A stretch of DNA of 64,000 nucleotides from Scytalidium lignicola (GCA_002812745.2 NCSJ02000164.1:28678-92677), one strand, 5' to 3'; shown: positions 45,250 to 56,969, counted from the stretch's first letter. Numbers and translations are program-made. Notes: generated from the sequence alone by a model not told the origin.

Positions 45250-45941
45250 ACCTTTCACATAGCTACAATTATTGTAATTTTACATGGGATATATGGATTA
45301 AACGTTGACAGTGATTCATAAATTGTATAGTACGATGCTTATTTTCTATTGGCAATCTGATAATGAGAGTTGCTAGGATAGAGTAAATTGAGGCACCGGC
45401 ACAAAACCAAAAAAATATCTATTCACAGTTAATTTCGTCTAGATAAAGCCTTCTGAATCTAAGGCCCACATTTACTGATTACTAGATCTTAGGCCAAATT
45501 TCGCATCATTTGGTTTTCCAATCAAAGAGATAGACCAGCTTTGCTGCGATGGCTCGTGCCTGTAGTTACGTCAAGAGGTAAGTTGTGCATATCCGAGGAT
45601 ATCTGGGTTGTAGCCTCACTCCTGCAGGCAGCTATACACGTATCCGAGGAAGAACAGCAATTAGCGAATCAACTCATACTATCTTCTTTTGTGATCTCTT
45701 AACTGTTTCGCATGCATAACGTATAGCTCACAAGTCTTAATATTGGGGCATTTGTGAGCCTCTATCAAGAAGTAATTCGCAATGCTGAGGTTCTAGCTTT
45801 AACGCTATATGTAACCAATGCCATGTTCTTACCTTTTTCTATTAGCTCTCTAGATTTCATATTTCCAGCCACGTTCGAGCTTTTGGAGTCAGTGTAACTT
45901 AAACAAATCTTTTTCGATATCTCCTAGCTTTCTTATTCACC
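45250..45941 (+). promoter_or_regulatory. Promoter region of the MBL hydrolase with two CCGAGGA sites
   Basis: CCGAGG hexamers at 45593-45598 and 45644-45649, both followed by A, lie 51 bp apart and about 290-350 bp before the start codon. FarA/FarB of Aspergillus and the related CTF1 are known to bind CCTCGG in promoters of fatty-acid catabolic genes. Binding here is inference. Confidence 0.65.
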
Positions 45942-46835
45942 ATGTCGTCTCATCTACGGGTAGATGTCTTTACAACTCCGTCAATTCTCTTTGTTGTACC
46001 AGGGACAAAGCCAGGACAAGAACCCCTATGGTCACCAACCACAGCAACACTGATCTCTGGAGATCGAGAAGCAGTTCTTGTTGACGCTCTATGGACCATT
46101 CAACAGGCAAACGCGCTTGCTGATTGGATTGAAGCTACAGTTCCAGGGAAACGCCTCTCAACCGTTTACATCACCCATGGCCACGGTGATCACTTCTTCG
46201 GTCTTAAAACTCTGCGGAAACGGTTTCCTGGTTTACGTGCGGTCGCCACTCCAGCGGTAATTGCAAAAATGAAGAAAGAACTTGAGCCGAAATATTACCA
46301 ACGTGTGTGGGAGAATCTTTTCCCTGGCCAGATTGATCATGGCAACGAAATTGCTGAAAGCCTGGAATCAGATAACATCATCATGCTTGAAAACCACACC
46401 TTGCAGGCCTATGACGCAGGTGATTCGGATACAACAGATACAACCTTCTTGCATGTTCCAGACCTCAACCTAGTCGTTGCTGGCGACATTGTATACAATG
46501 ATGTACATCCGTTCCTGGGAGAAGCAGCTACACCTGAGAGACGAAATAGCTGGCTAGCAAGCTTAAGGGGGATTGAAGCCTTGAATCCACATACTGTAAT
46601 TGCTGGACACAAGCGTAATGGTGCCGTGGATGGGATAAACAACCTTTACGCAACTATCAGCTATATCGAGACATTTGAGACGCTTCTTGCACAGACGAAA
46701 GATGCAAATGAACTGTTCAAAAGAATGTTGGAGAGATATCCTACTCGTATCAATCCTCAGGCACTCTCGGTATCTTGCCGCAATGCGTGGTCTGCAAAGA
46801 GAAAGGCTACAGCGGCAGCTGTTAACAAACTCTAG
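45942..46835 (+). CDS. Metallo-beta-lactamase-fold hydrolase
   Basis: Single-exon 297-residue MBL-superfamily protein. The zinc-binding motif THGHGDHFFG (H-x-H-x-D-H) is near residue 78; a further metal ligand is likely the Asp in GDIVYND, and the last His in GHKRNG. MBL-fold enzymes include lactonases, thioesterases (glyoxalase II type) and dioxygenases; this subgroup of fungal/bacterial proteins is not functionally assigned. A thioesterase or lactonase role would suit a CoA-dependent catabolic block. The C-terminus ...AAAVNKL ends in NKL, a weak PTS1-like tripeptide. The upstream region carries two CCGAGGA sites. Confidence 0.88.
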   Translation: MSSHLRVDVFTTPSILFVVPGTKPGQEPLWSPTTATLISGDREAVLVDALWTIQQANALADWIEATVPGKRLSTVYITHGHGDHFFGLKTLRKRFPGLRAVATPAVIAKMKKELEPKYYQRVWENLFPGQIDHGNEIAESLESDNIIMLENHTLQAYDAGDSDTTDTTFLHVPDLNLVVAGDIVYNDVHPFLGEAATPERRNSWLASLRGIEALNPHTVIAGHKRNGAVDGINNLYATISYIETFETLLAQTKDANELFKRMLERYPTRINPQALSVSCRNAWSAKRKATAAAVNKL

Positions 46836-47536
46836 CGTATAATATGTAGCTTTAAAATAATTATATCTGTTTGTTCCCGAGATTGGGCCAGTGCGAATAT
46901 GTATAAATTGGTTCCTAGGTAATGAAAGTGCAAAACAAACTGTAAAATTAGTTGTTTAGAAAAGCAACATAGACACTACATTCTACACTTCTACATTAAA
47001 TACACTAAGCTCTTTTTGATCTAATATTCCAAAATTTCCTACTAATAGATAGGCTTATCATCTTCCCACTAGTACTATAAACTTGAGTTCATCGATTTCT
47101 TAGGTTTTATGCAAGATGTCAGTTATGCCTTTACAAGTTACTACGAATCCTACCTTCTTCTTATATATTAAAACACGACAAATGCTGCTCTTCTCTAATT
47201 CATTATCCACATAATATCATCTTAATTTATTACTATCAATAAAATTGGTGTGAAGATTTGTATTTATGTACAAATGTTGACATAATACATTCAATTTTGA
47301 TTTATTTAGCTAATGTTGACGAATAAAGCAACTATTCCTTTCCCTCCTAGTAAACTGTTCTTTGACTTGAATTTCTAGATTGAAATCATCTACTGACAGT
47401 CCAGAGTTGGCCATAAAAAACAGGCCTCCAAGCAGAAATGGTAATTAAGCCGCCAATCACTATGTTTGTTAGGTCTGGCAGATTGATAATTAAGGGGAAT
47501 ACTGACCTGTTATGGATTGAAATCAACATTTGGATT
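46836..47536. other. Convergent 3' spacer
   Basis: About 700 bp between the convergent MBL and tautomerase genes. AT-rich, no gene supported, no CCGAGG hexamer. Confidence 0.4.
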
Positions 47537-47959
47537 CTAGTATTTAACAGGCTTATTGCCCTCGATCCACAACTTCTCAGCTTCTGATCCACCAGGTGGT
47601 GGAGGAATCCCTTGAATAGACCAGAGATCAAATGGCGTCTCATCAATATGCCATTCAAAATCAAATCCTCGGTCGGCGATGTGAGATTTCAGCTGAGCAT
47701 CGGTAGTCTCCACCCACCACTTCCTGATCTCAGGCGTAGGAAGAGTGCGGGCGATGTGATCAACTTTAACACGGATAAAGTTATCTACAGGCTTGGCTCC
47801 TATGAAGAAGCTCTCCTTTGGAATGGGGATGTAGACAACACCAACATAGAACTTGGGCAGACCAAAGTCTGTGTAGATCTTGGTGATATCGGCTGTCAAT
47901 GCAGCCTTTTGGTCGAATGTAAAAGCATCCAGAGGATGGAAGACCGTCCAGAGAGGCAT
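47537..47959 (-). CDS. cis-CaaD-like tautomerase-superfamily protein
   Basis: Single-exon 140-residue member of the tautomerase superfamily, in the fungal group resembling cis-3-chloroacrylic acid dehalogenase. It starts MPLWTVFHP, so removal of Met would expose the catalytic N-terminal Pro. FGLPKFYVGVVYIPIP is the second-strand signature and the RKWWVE segment is near residue 100. Members catalyse keto-enol tautomerisation or hydration of unsaturated acids. In a beta-oxidation-like set it could interconvert unsaturated intermediates. The upstream region has three CCGAGGA sites. No targeting signal at the C-terminus (KPVKY). Family is clear, reaction is not. Confidence 0.88.
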   Translation of the reverse strand: MPLWTVFHPLDAFTFDQKAALTADITKIYTDFGLPKFYVGVVYIPIPKESFFIGAKPVDNFIRVKVDHIARTLPTPEIRKWWVETTDAQLKSHIADRGFDFEWHIDETPFDLWSIQGIPPPPGGSEAEKLWIEGNKPVKY

Positions 47960-48724
47960 ATTTATGGAAGTGTGATAGATAAAAAGAGTTATATTGGATA
48001 TATAAACGGAATATCACTGGATTTAAATGGTAATTAGGAAGAGGCATATATGTGGAGAGATAAACTACATCTCTAACAAAGGTGGATCCATATTTTATTA
48101 AATACTTTTGATTTCTACTCTTCCATATAGATAGCGTATGTTCGTCTAGACAAAACCGAGGAAAGCAGAGAGTTTGTTTTGTGGGGTAATCTGGGGTAAT
48201 CCTATGCACACTTCCTCGGAGAAACATGTCAGTCCTTCCGTATAGTAGGACATAACACGGCCTTAGTAAGGGTGAGAGATAAGATTCTCGGATATCAATA
48301 CCTTTGACAACTTCTCAGCGTGGATGTTTTTCCGAGGATATTCGGTCTCTTTTCCTTGCGCGCCATGAATGAGAGCTTAGCGGCGATGCAACGGTATCTG
48401 GCGACCTCCTCTGCCCTCACCTTAGGCCCCTAGCATCCGTAACGGTAGCATGATTCACGAGCAAACGGGATGGAACTCAAGTACTTGAAATAATTTTGAT
48501 TTACTCTAAGATTTTAAACCTGTCTTGGTAACTTTAGCAGTCTCACCAGGACTACTAGGCTAAATAGCATATCCGAAATATATGTTAAGAACATACAAGA
48601 TTGATTATGGACTTTGCAAAAGGATAAGAGGACTAATAAGTAGTATGTGCTTTATCATGAGATATACAAATGGAAAAGAATGGTGGATATGATAGATTCG
48701 AATGTACACCTCTAGACTAAGAGC
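47960..48724 (-). promoter_or_regulatory. Promoter region of the tautomerase with three CCGAGGA sites
   Basis: Sites at 48156-48161, 48214-48219 (reverse orientation) and 48332-48337, roughly 200, 255 and 373 bp upstream of the start. All three read CCGAGGA. A partial match, TCTCGGATA, lies near 48286. The sequence is also downstream of ligase 2, which is read in the same direction, so these sites most simply serve the tautomerase. Confidence 0.65.
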
Positions 48725-50581
48725 CTAAAGTTTTGTTTGTGGGCGTTTGATCCCTTCTTCTTTCGCCTTTGCCCTCAGCAGAGATCTGACAATTTTCCCC
48801 GAAGCTGTCTTTGGAATTGCATCAATATACTTGATCCCTCCTCTAAGTAATTTGTGATTTGCGACTTTGTCTGCCATCCATTTTGTAATCTCTTCAGATG
48901 TGATCTCGTCACGCTCAACGCCTGCCACAGTTACGATATACGCCCTCGGAACTTCAGTTGCGAGTTGCTCGTCATTGACTCCAACAACCGCAACATCTGC
49001 GACCTTGGGATGAGACATCAGGATACCCTCTAATTCAGCTGGTGCAACCTGAAAGCCGTTATACTTAATAAGCTCTTTAATCCTGTCAGTGATGAAAACA
49101 TTCCCGTTCTTGTCTTGATATCCGATGTCACCCGTTTTGAAGTAGCCGTCCTGAGTAAGAGCATTTTTTGTCCCCTCTACGTTGTTTAGATAGCCCTTAA
49201 ATATATTAGGCCCCTTGACCCAGAGCTCTCCAGCCTCACCGTCGGACACTTCTTGTCCTGACGACGAAACAAATTTCGAAGTCTGATTGGCTAGAAGGCG
49301 GCCAATTGATCCAATAACTTTGCCTGCATCCTCCCATTGCTGGATAGCATATTAGAATCCTGATTTGTACGATCTGTTCCCAAAGAACTCACCTGCTGAT
49401 GGGTAATAGGACTTGTTTCACTCAACCCATAGCCCTGTACGATGTGGACATTTAGTCTTTTTTGTACAACATCTACAAGCTCTCTAGTAAGTGGAGCAGC
49501 CCCGGAGCTAACCAGTCGAAGGGAACTGAGGTCATACTTGTCGACAATTGGGGATTTTCCAAGCTGAAGCACAACTGGTGGAACCACAGCAGCAAATGTA
49601 ACTTTTCGCTGTTCTGTGATGGCGCAAAATTTCTCAAGGTCAAACCTTGGCATCACAAATACTTCCATACCAATATATATTGCAATATGAACAATTGCTG
49701 TGAGTCCTGCTCAGAGAAGTCAGATACTGCCATAGGAACTTACTCGACTACGATTAACATACCATAGCTATGGAAAAAAGGAAGAAACCCAATCACGCTG
49801 TCTCCACTGTCATTAGGGCCACCTTTCCAGCTCAGGTTCCCATTGTGACACAGTGCTTTCATCAGGATATTTGAAATGATATTGCTGTGAGTTAGCATGA
49901 CCCCTTTTGGCTTTCCGGTTGTCCCTGATGAGTAGATTAAGAAGGACAGGTCAACTTTGGGATCAATAACTGGTTTTCTTAAGGGAACTGGGCTGACCAC
50001 GGTTTTGAAGTGTTTGAACTCCAAGGACCGTACACTTTCCATGTCTCCTAATAAGAAAATCTTTGACTCCGGAAATCCAATTTTCTTTGCTACCTTTAGT
50101 ACAGTTGGAAGTAGTGCTTGATGCGTTATAAGAAGCTTTGCTCCTGAATCAACCAACTGAAACTGAAGCTCTGAAACTGTATAGTTGGGATTAATGAGAG
50201 ACACCGTACCGCCTGCCCAATGTGTACCCCACATAACTACTGGGTAGTCGACGTCATTTGGTGAGAAAAGGGCTACGACGTTCCCATTTTTCCATTGATG
50301 TTTTGCTCTCAAGCCGGCTCCGAATTTGATAGATAAATCCCGAACATTTCTAAAGGTATAGGAATGACCAGTGTCGTAATCCGAGTATATCACTGAATCC
50401 AACTGATATCAGAAATAAAGGGTTTGCAGCAGATATCTTTACTGAGGGAGAGGAAGGATCAGAGAGCTCTAGTAAGCGCACCTTTGTCATCTGGATATTC
50501 TCTATCCGTCCTCGAAAAGAGGAAGTCCCATATGTCAACATTTGGAATATTAATCGTTGGATATGTAGACACCGTAGGCAT
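48725..50581 (-). CDS. Acyl-CoA ligase / 4-coumarate-CoA-ligase-like enzyme 2
   Basis: Adenylate-forming ligase of the 4CL-like class. It starts MPTVSTYPTINIPNVDIWDF (ATG at 50579-50581); removing an intron near 50385-50505 gives PDDKVIYSDYDTGHSYTF. Motifs: P-loop YSSGTTGKPKGVMLTH, GYGLSETSP, YFKTGDIGYQD, DRIKELIKYNGFQVAP and PKTASGKIVRSLLR with the catalytic Lys. The C-terminus RPQTKL ends in TKL, a plausible weak PTS1, so peroxisomal import is possible. Introns also lie near 49650-49760 and 49270-49390. Substrates of such fungal ligases include hydroxycinnamates, medium-chain and terpenoid acids. It would start the beta-oxidation-like route with the hydratase and thiolase downstream. Three CCGAGGA sites precede it. 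Confidence 0.93.
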
Positions 50582-51504
50582 TATAAACGGGTTTCTCTGA
50601 AGAGCATATAAGGGCTAGAATTGGGGAGATATAATGGAAATAGAATTCTGGTGACAAGTTTCATATAATGTCAACGATGCATGTATTTACCAATGAACCT
50701 AGATTTCATCATAACATATAGAGGTTTCTCTTAAAACTACCACTAAAAATAAGTTCCGAGGAACGCTAAAAGCTCAGTAATAGGAGCATAAAGCTCCGGT
50801 GTAGTAGTTTGTTACGTGGGGCATCTTTCATGGCCGGATCAGATCTCGGGTAAACACTGAGAATGGTCCATAGCTGTTCCTCGGATATTATGTACGGCTC
50901 TTCGCATAAGAGATATCCGCCGTAGGTAAAGCAAAGATGGACAGGTTTCCTCGGAAGACAGTACCTATCCTCTTAACATCCATCCTACTGCGATATCAAG
51001 CATTCAATACTAGTAATATGTTCACAAATAAATTCAAACGGAGGTCCAAGGCAGGCGTAATTTAGTGATTGTAAAACACGAAAAATTCCTGCTGATATTT
51101 ATGCAGAGATCCTATATCCATAACTATTCTGGAGCTAACGAATCAACTAGTACATAATTCAACCTGCTAAGTGGTATCACTCAAAGTTTCCAATGGTAGC
51201 TATTGTTAAATATGGTTCGGCTGTACAAGCCATATAACTATATATTCAGCTATACAGGACCATAAGTGGGAGCGGGTCTCGGATCCCACAGTCTGTAGGT
51301 CTATATATATGGCCATACTTACCCACTGTACAGTAGTTAATTCAGTAGTTAATCTAAATATATTCTATAGGAACTTATTACGATCGGTGTAATTAACCTG
51401 TCCAACAGCTATAAAAACTATAATGAAAACTGTCTATGTCATGCAATATGTAGATATTATTACTTATATATGCAATCAATTTTTTAGGTAATGCTAATCC
51501 TTAA
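50582..51504 (-). promoter_or_regulatory. Promoter region of ligase 2 with three CCGAGGA sites
   Basis: Sites at 50756-50761 (within the palindrome GTTCCGAGGAAC), 50879-50884 and 50949-50954, 175-370 bp before the start codon. All extend to CCGAGGA. The rest of the interval, to the end of ALDH 2, has no supported gene. Confidence 0.65.
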
Positions 51505-53156
51505 TTAGCCAAAGAGAGCTCCTCCCAGACGTACTTGCACACTCTTAGTTTGCAAGTAATTTGCAAGTGCAGCCTCTCCAAGCTCACGACCAAAGCCAGA
51601 TTGCTTATATCCACCAAAGGGTAATTGCTGATGGAGTGTGTTGTAACTATTTATCCAGACGGTTCCCGCTTCAAGAGCATTGGAGACACGAATCGCTGTG
51701 TTGAGGTCTTTGGTATGAAGACCAGCAGCCAAACCATACAATGAAGAGTTACCGATTCTAATTACCTCTTCTTCAGTCTTAAACTTTGCCACAGCACATA
51801 CTGGTCCGAATATCTCTTCTTTCATGATTGTCATCTCTTCAGTGACATTAGAAAAGATGGTCGGGTTAATGAAATAGCCAGTACTTAGAGGGGAGCTGCC
51901 TCCAATCTCAAGCTTTGCCCCCTCTTTCTTGCCTATATTAATGTAACTAGAACTTTCGTTAGTATGGATTCAGAAACTTAGAAAGGGCCGAATACTTCAT
52001 AATACGGTCAAACTGTAACTGCGAGACCTGTGGCCCTTGGAAAGTCTCCGGTGCAAATGGATCGCCAACAACGATCTTCTGTGCTCGCTGATTCAGTCTC
52101 TTTACAAATTCATCATATATGCCATCTTGAACATAAATACGCGAGCCTGCACAACAAGCTTGTCCATGATTAAAGAAAATTCCGAAGTTAACCCAAGAAA
52201 TAGCATCGTCAATGTCGGCATCATTGAAAACAATATTTGGTGATTTACCACCAAGTTCTAAGGTGACTTTCTTAAGATTTGATTTCGCTGCTGCTTCCAT
52301 CACTATTCGTCCAACTGGAGTAGACCCGGTGAAGGCAACTTTGTCAATATCCATGTGGGATGTTATTGCGCTACCAGCGACTTTTCCGAAGCCGGAAATG
52401 ATATTAATCACGCCAGGTGGAAATCCAGCTTCTTTGATATAGCGAGCCGCAAGGAGACCGGATAGCGGGGTTTGTTCAGCCGTCTTAAGGACTACAGTAT
52501 TGCCAGTCGCGACTGCTGGCCCAATCTTCCAGGACCACATCAAAAGTGGGAAATTCCAAGGAATGATCTGGCCACAAACACCGAGCTACGAAGTAGTTAG
52601 TATATTCTGTAGAGTAAAATTGGAAGCCATGAACGAACTGGCTCTTGCTTAGTATAGTTGAACGTGGATTCATCAACCTCGAGAACCCTTCCCGAAATCT
52701 TGTCAGCCCAGCCACCATAGTATCTCAACACATTAGATGCAAAGCCAACTTCAGCCTTAGCCATTGTAAATGGTTTGCCGTTATCAAGGGCTTCCACTGC
52801 TGAGAGAAGATTGAGATGTTGTTCAATCAAATCAGCAAGCTTCGTCAGACATCTTCCTCTAGCCTCTGGTGTTGTCGATTTCCATTCTCCTCTGAATGCC
52901 TTTCTAGCAGCTGCAACGGCAATATCAACATCCTCTGCTGTTGCTTCATAAACAGAAGTGATAGGCTTTTCGGTCACCGGGTTGATTGTCACAAAGGTTT
53001 GACCCTTCACGCTTGTGACGAATTCGTTATTGATGAACCTGACAACAGGTCAATCTTGAACGGTTCATAGGTACATTTGGCAGCTTACAGTCCAACCGGT
53101 TGCTCATACACACCTGTAGCTGGGGTGAAAAGCTGAACTGACTGGGTTGGCGCCAT
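51505..53156 (-). CDS. Aldehyde dehydrogenase 2
   Basis: NAD(P)+-dependent ALDH. The frame starts [20 protein letters not shown] (ATG at 53154-53156) and ends [15 protein letters not shown]. Motifs: [18 protein letters not shown], the general-base segment [12 protein letters not shown], the catalytic Cys in GQACCAGSR, and EEIFGPV. Introns near 53040-53090, 52570-52630 and 51945-51990. It is more canonical than ALDH 1 (LELGG intact). It sits between ligase 2 and the thiolase, all on the minus strand, and has two CCGAGG sites within 150 bp of its start. It could oxidise an aldehyde released during chain shortening or produced from an alcohol. Confidence 0.94.
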
Positions 53157-53682
53157 GATTAATGGATATTTATTGGTATAGATAATTAGCTAACGTTCTA
53201 TGGGAATAACGGGACTGTCGGGACTGTTATTAATATATCCATTTCTTACGATGTATAATCGTCTGTCGAAGTATACTCCCTCGGAAAAGCACCAATTCCG
53301 AGGTTATAGAATGTTAGAATAATCTTTCCGATTAGCTTCGAAATGTACACGTTCTACTGCAATGCGGACAGGAAAATCAAGTTGATCTGAAAGAAATATG
53401 GTAGTGAAACAATCGCTGGAATATATGTTAATGCTATGACCTATTATTTTAGGTATTGCTGTTAGTACGATTTAGAGATTAAGATATTACAGCTACCGGT
53501 GGAATGGGATCACTAGTGCTTCAAGGTCCATCTACAGTAGCCACTTATTATTTATCTAGTAAAGCTCTGATCACCTATTCCCACTATTCCGCAATGAATT
53601 ACTTTTCTTAGACGTGAACTACATCCAGATCAGATATAGTAGTATATCCCACTTTGGCAAAAAATATATATTGCTATTTTCT
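53157..53682 (-). promoter_or_regulatory. Promoter region of ALDH 2 with two CCGAGG sites
   Basis: Sites at 53279-53284 (CCTCGG) and 53298-53303 (CCGAGG) form an inverted pair only 19 bp apart, 120-150 bp upstream of the start. These two are the only ones of the series not followed by A. Confidence 0.65.
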
Positions 53683-55130
53683 TTAATATGCTTGTTCGTT
53701 GATAAACAATGCCGCCATGCCTTGACCAGTTCCAACGCACATCGTTGTTAACAGGACCTTTTTATTTTGCCTCCTTGCTTCACTAAGGCCAGTCACAATC
53801 TGACGTACACCGGTGGCGCCGAGCGGATGGCCAAGAGCAATAGCACCTCCTCGTACATTAACTTTAGAGGGATCAAGACCGAGGACGTTATGGCAATAAA
53901 CTGCCATTGATGCAAATGCTTCATTGAGCTCAATCAGATCAATGTCGTTAAGATTTATATTAAACTTTCTAAGAAGTTTAGGGATTGCAATTGAGGGTCC
54001 AATACCCATAATGCGTGGAGCTACACCAGTAACAGTTGCGCCGCAAAACTTGCCCATAATTGGCAATTTCAACTGTTCTGCCTTTGATCGCCTCATTAAA
54101 ATAACTGCAGCGGCTACAGTTACAGCTGTTAATATTCTCTGCTAAACGGGGAGTTTGATGAGTACTTCGACTTACCTCCGTCTGTTATTTGGCTGGAGTT
54201 TCCTCCAGTACTCTTGTCTCCGAACTCGGGGAATGCAGGTCGGATTTTACTGAGAGAGTCAAAGGTTGTGCCCCACCTGGGACCTTCATCTTTTGTCAGT
54301 GTAACCTCGTGAAATTCCCCAGTTTTTGGATCTTGGAACTGGGCAGTGATTGGAACAATCTCGTCATCGAACCAACCGGCTTTTTGAGCCGCCTCTGCTC
54401 GTCGAAAGGACTCCGCCGCATATCGATCCTGCGCCTCCCTAGAAATGTTAAAGTCATTGCCTACATTTTCGGATGTCTGACCCATAGGTTGCAGAGTATC
54501 AGCTGCAGATTGAACCTTGCAGATCTCCGATGGCAGATTTGGGATTGTTGCTCCCCCTCTGCTCATAGACTCAGCACCAATGGCAATTCCAATATCGATA
54601 CTGCCCCGGGAAATCTGATTTGCAACTTCCTGTACAGCTTTCAACCCAGAAGAGCAAAATCGATTGACAGAAGAGGTACCGGCAGATTCTGAAAAGCCAG
54701 CTGCAAGGGCTGCCGCACGAGTAACGTGCGCTGCCATCTCATTCGCAACCTGCAAAGAGTTAGCGGATCTTAAGGCTATATTCATAAGCTGTAGATCTAT
54801 GAAGTCAAGTACATTTCCAACGCAAATATCTTCGACCAAAGACGTATTAAACCCAGCCTTTTTATGAACAACTTTCAGTAATCTATAGACAATTGATGCA
54901 AATTCAGTATCTTTGAATCCTCCCTTAAACCCTTTTCCAAGGGCCGTTCGAAGGGCAAGGGTAATAACAATATCATCTGCATCTTTCCGTAGCCTATGAT
55001 ATGAGAATGAAATATTTGTTCAGCATTATCTCCAAGATATAACCAGGATCAGCTAAACTCACAAAGCTGGCAGCCCGCTTGATGGTGGTTGAATATGACC
55101 GAGAATAGAATCAAGCCTTTCGATTGCCAT
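53683..55130 (-). CDS. 3-ketoacyl-CoA thiolase, peroxisomal type with PTS2
   Basis: Thiolase cleaving 3-oxoacyl-CoA with CoA to acetyl-CoA and a shortened acyl-CoA. It starts MAIERLDSILGHIQPPSSGL (ATG at 55128-55130); RLDSILGHI fits the PTS2 pattern R-L-x5-H-(L/I). After an intron, KDADDIVITLALRTALGKG begins the catalytic fold. The nucleophile Cys is in NRFCSSGLKAVQ, the His in GGAIALGHPLGATG and the second Cys in MCVGTGQGMAALF. An intron (about 54751-54813) hides as an in-frame insertion after ICVGN; another lies near 54125-54180. Both catalytic halves are complete. Two CCGAGGA sites precede it. This is the clearest peroxisomal beta-oxidation marker in the window. Confidence 0.93.
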
Positions 55131-55767
55131 TTTCAGCTTTTCTTCGCATATATCAATTACCCTTAGTTAAAAATGCATGCTCACTTTTCTACTATATAAA
55201 TATGATTGTGGAAAAGCTTTATTCTATGACTGATGAGACTTAGTTCCACATCTCAAGTCTCCTGTATACCCGAGGATATGTCTCCAGAACTTCATCCGTT
55301 TAATTGTGCACATTATTCAGGTCGAATGTAGCCGAGGAACCTTCTGCATGAACTATGAGTCTTTTGGCGTTTCACTAAAGTATTAATAATCTCATGACCG
55401 ATAGGCATCAGCTCTTGATGTAGTTAGTTGGGCTGAAACAGAGATTTGATTGATTATTTTCAAGATCGACATACAGCATGCCGAAGAACAAAAAAGTGAA
55501 AATATTTTTACTACCTGTTTATTTAAATAATGACAAATTTATTCGTGATATAGTCATACAAGGATTATATTAGTATCATATATCATATCCACACTTCAAG
55601 ATGTCAATATATAGTCGATCGTATTATTTACGGGATAGAATAAGAATAAGAATCAATTAAAGCAAAGATTTCTGTTTATATTAGTCACTTAGATCAGCAT
55701 AGAACCTTAGCTAACTGTTCTTTTGCCATTTTTGCTATAGAAATAGATAGACACTGATGCAGCCCTT
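55131..55767 (-). promoter_or_regulatory. Promoter region of the thiolase with two CCGAGGA sites
   Basis: Sites at 55270-55275 and 55332-55337, both CCGAGGA, 140 and 202 bp upstream of the start. The rest of the interval is AT-rich 3' spacer of the MaoC gene. Confidence 0.65.
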
Positions 55768-56969
55768 TCAGACTTTACTCTGCCGAGAGGTCGACGTCTT
55801 CACTAGGGCTCTTCCATTGCTTAAGACAGCTTTCCCATTCACCAATGTCACAAACCTCACATCCTCGTACTCGCCCTCAAATTCTCCCAGCCTCCAGATC
55901 TCGGTAATTAGCTGATCTCCTGGTCGTACAGGAACAGCAAAACGTGCAGTGAACTCTCTCAGATTTGCCGGATTGCTGGCTCCAACAGCCTTGAGAATTG
56001 CATGGGCGGCACAGTTATATGTGAAGAGCCCATGCATTATTGGGCCACCAAAACCAAGTGATTTACCTGGCTCTTGAGTGACGTGTAGGCGGTTATAGTC
56101 TCCATTTAAACTAATATGTGGATGAATCGTTAGCAGTCGATCTAAATAGAGACATTTCCTTTCCCCTGCTCTAAACTTACCGATAGATCAGAGCAGCCTG
56201 ACTCGTGGTTTGATATGTATAGGTGACATCTGGCTTTCTCCCTTCAGGCGGTGGATAGCTCTTAGGGGCCGGACCTATATTCAGACAACATCTGATCAAA
56301 ATTTTTGAAAATATTTACTATTCATAAATCTCGCTTACCTTTAGGTCCGTTCCAGTTTCCTTGACCCATGTAGAAAGTAGTTCCAAGTATTTTCACGTAT
56401 TCATCTCCAGATTCACAGTCGACTAGGATTTTCTCGTCCTCCACAACTGTGCCGATTTTACCCTTGTCGTATACACCTACAATCCTTGACTGAAGTTTGA
56501 AGTGTCTCCCGGCAGAGGTAGTAGGAATCTGACGGTGGAAAGTCAGAGATCTGCCACCATCAATAATTCGACCAGAATCTAGCTTTGGAACACCGGGAAT
56601 CTCTGGAGGGGCCAATCTGCTGTTAAAATCGACAACTTCCTGATCAGTTAATTTAAATGCTGTTAAAAATAAAAACCAAGTTAGAAAGCTGTGTCTCTTA
56701 GATCAACTCCATCGGAGCCCTGATTATATGAGAGATGAGACAAACGTAGGATAGTTGGATAAGTAGGAAATGCCTGGAAAACATCATTTTGCTCCTAGTA
56801 AAATTAGCACAGCTAAGCCAATTTTTTTTTTATCTTGAATGAAACTTACAAAAACAAAATTGAGCTCATCAGTTGTGACTCCAATACTCACTGCGAACAG
56901 CAGCAAATCGCGCTGAAGCCAACTAACCTCTTGAGTAGCAAGCCGAAAGTTATTACCTGGAGCAGCCAT
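55768..56969 (-). CDS. MaoC-like / 2-enoyl-CoA hydratase 2-type hotdog protein
   Basis: Double-hotdog hydratase resembling the hydratase-2 part of peroxisomal multifunctional enzyme (Fox2 type), which hydrates trans-2-enoyl-CoA to (3R)-hydroxyacyl-CoA. It starts MAAPGNNFRLATQEVSW (ATG at 56967-56969; upstream in-frame codons lack ATG). The N-terminal hotdog spans FHRQIPTTSAGRHFKLQSRI. The catalytic hydratase-2 motif is DYNRLHVTQEPGKSLGFGGP followed by IMHGL, with Asp and His in the expected places. Introns near 56850, 56660, 56290 and 56110-56180. It ends SRQSKV; SKV is not a good PTS1. Unlike Fox2 it lacks the dehydrogenase domains, so a separate hydroxyacyl-CoA dehydrogenase is needed. Confidence 0.9.

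Noticed and set aside
54751..54813. In-frame insertion after ICVGN in the thiolase
   Set aside because: The segment begins GTACTTG, has a GCTAAC branch-like site and ends TTGCAG; removing it restores normal thiolase spacing.
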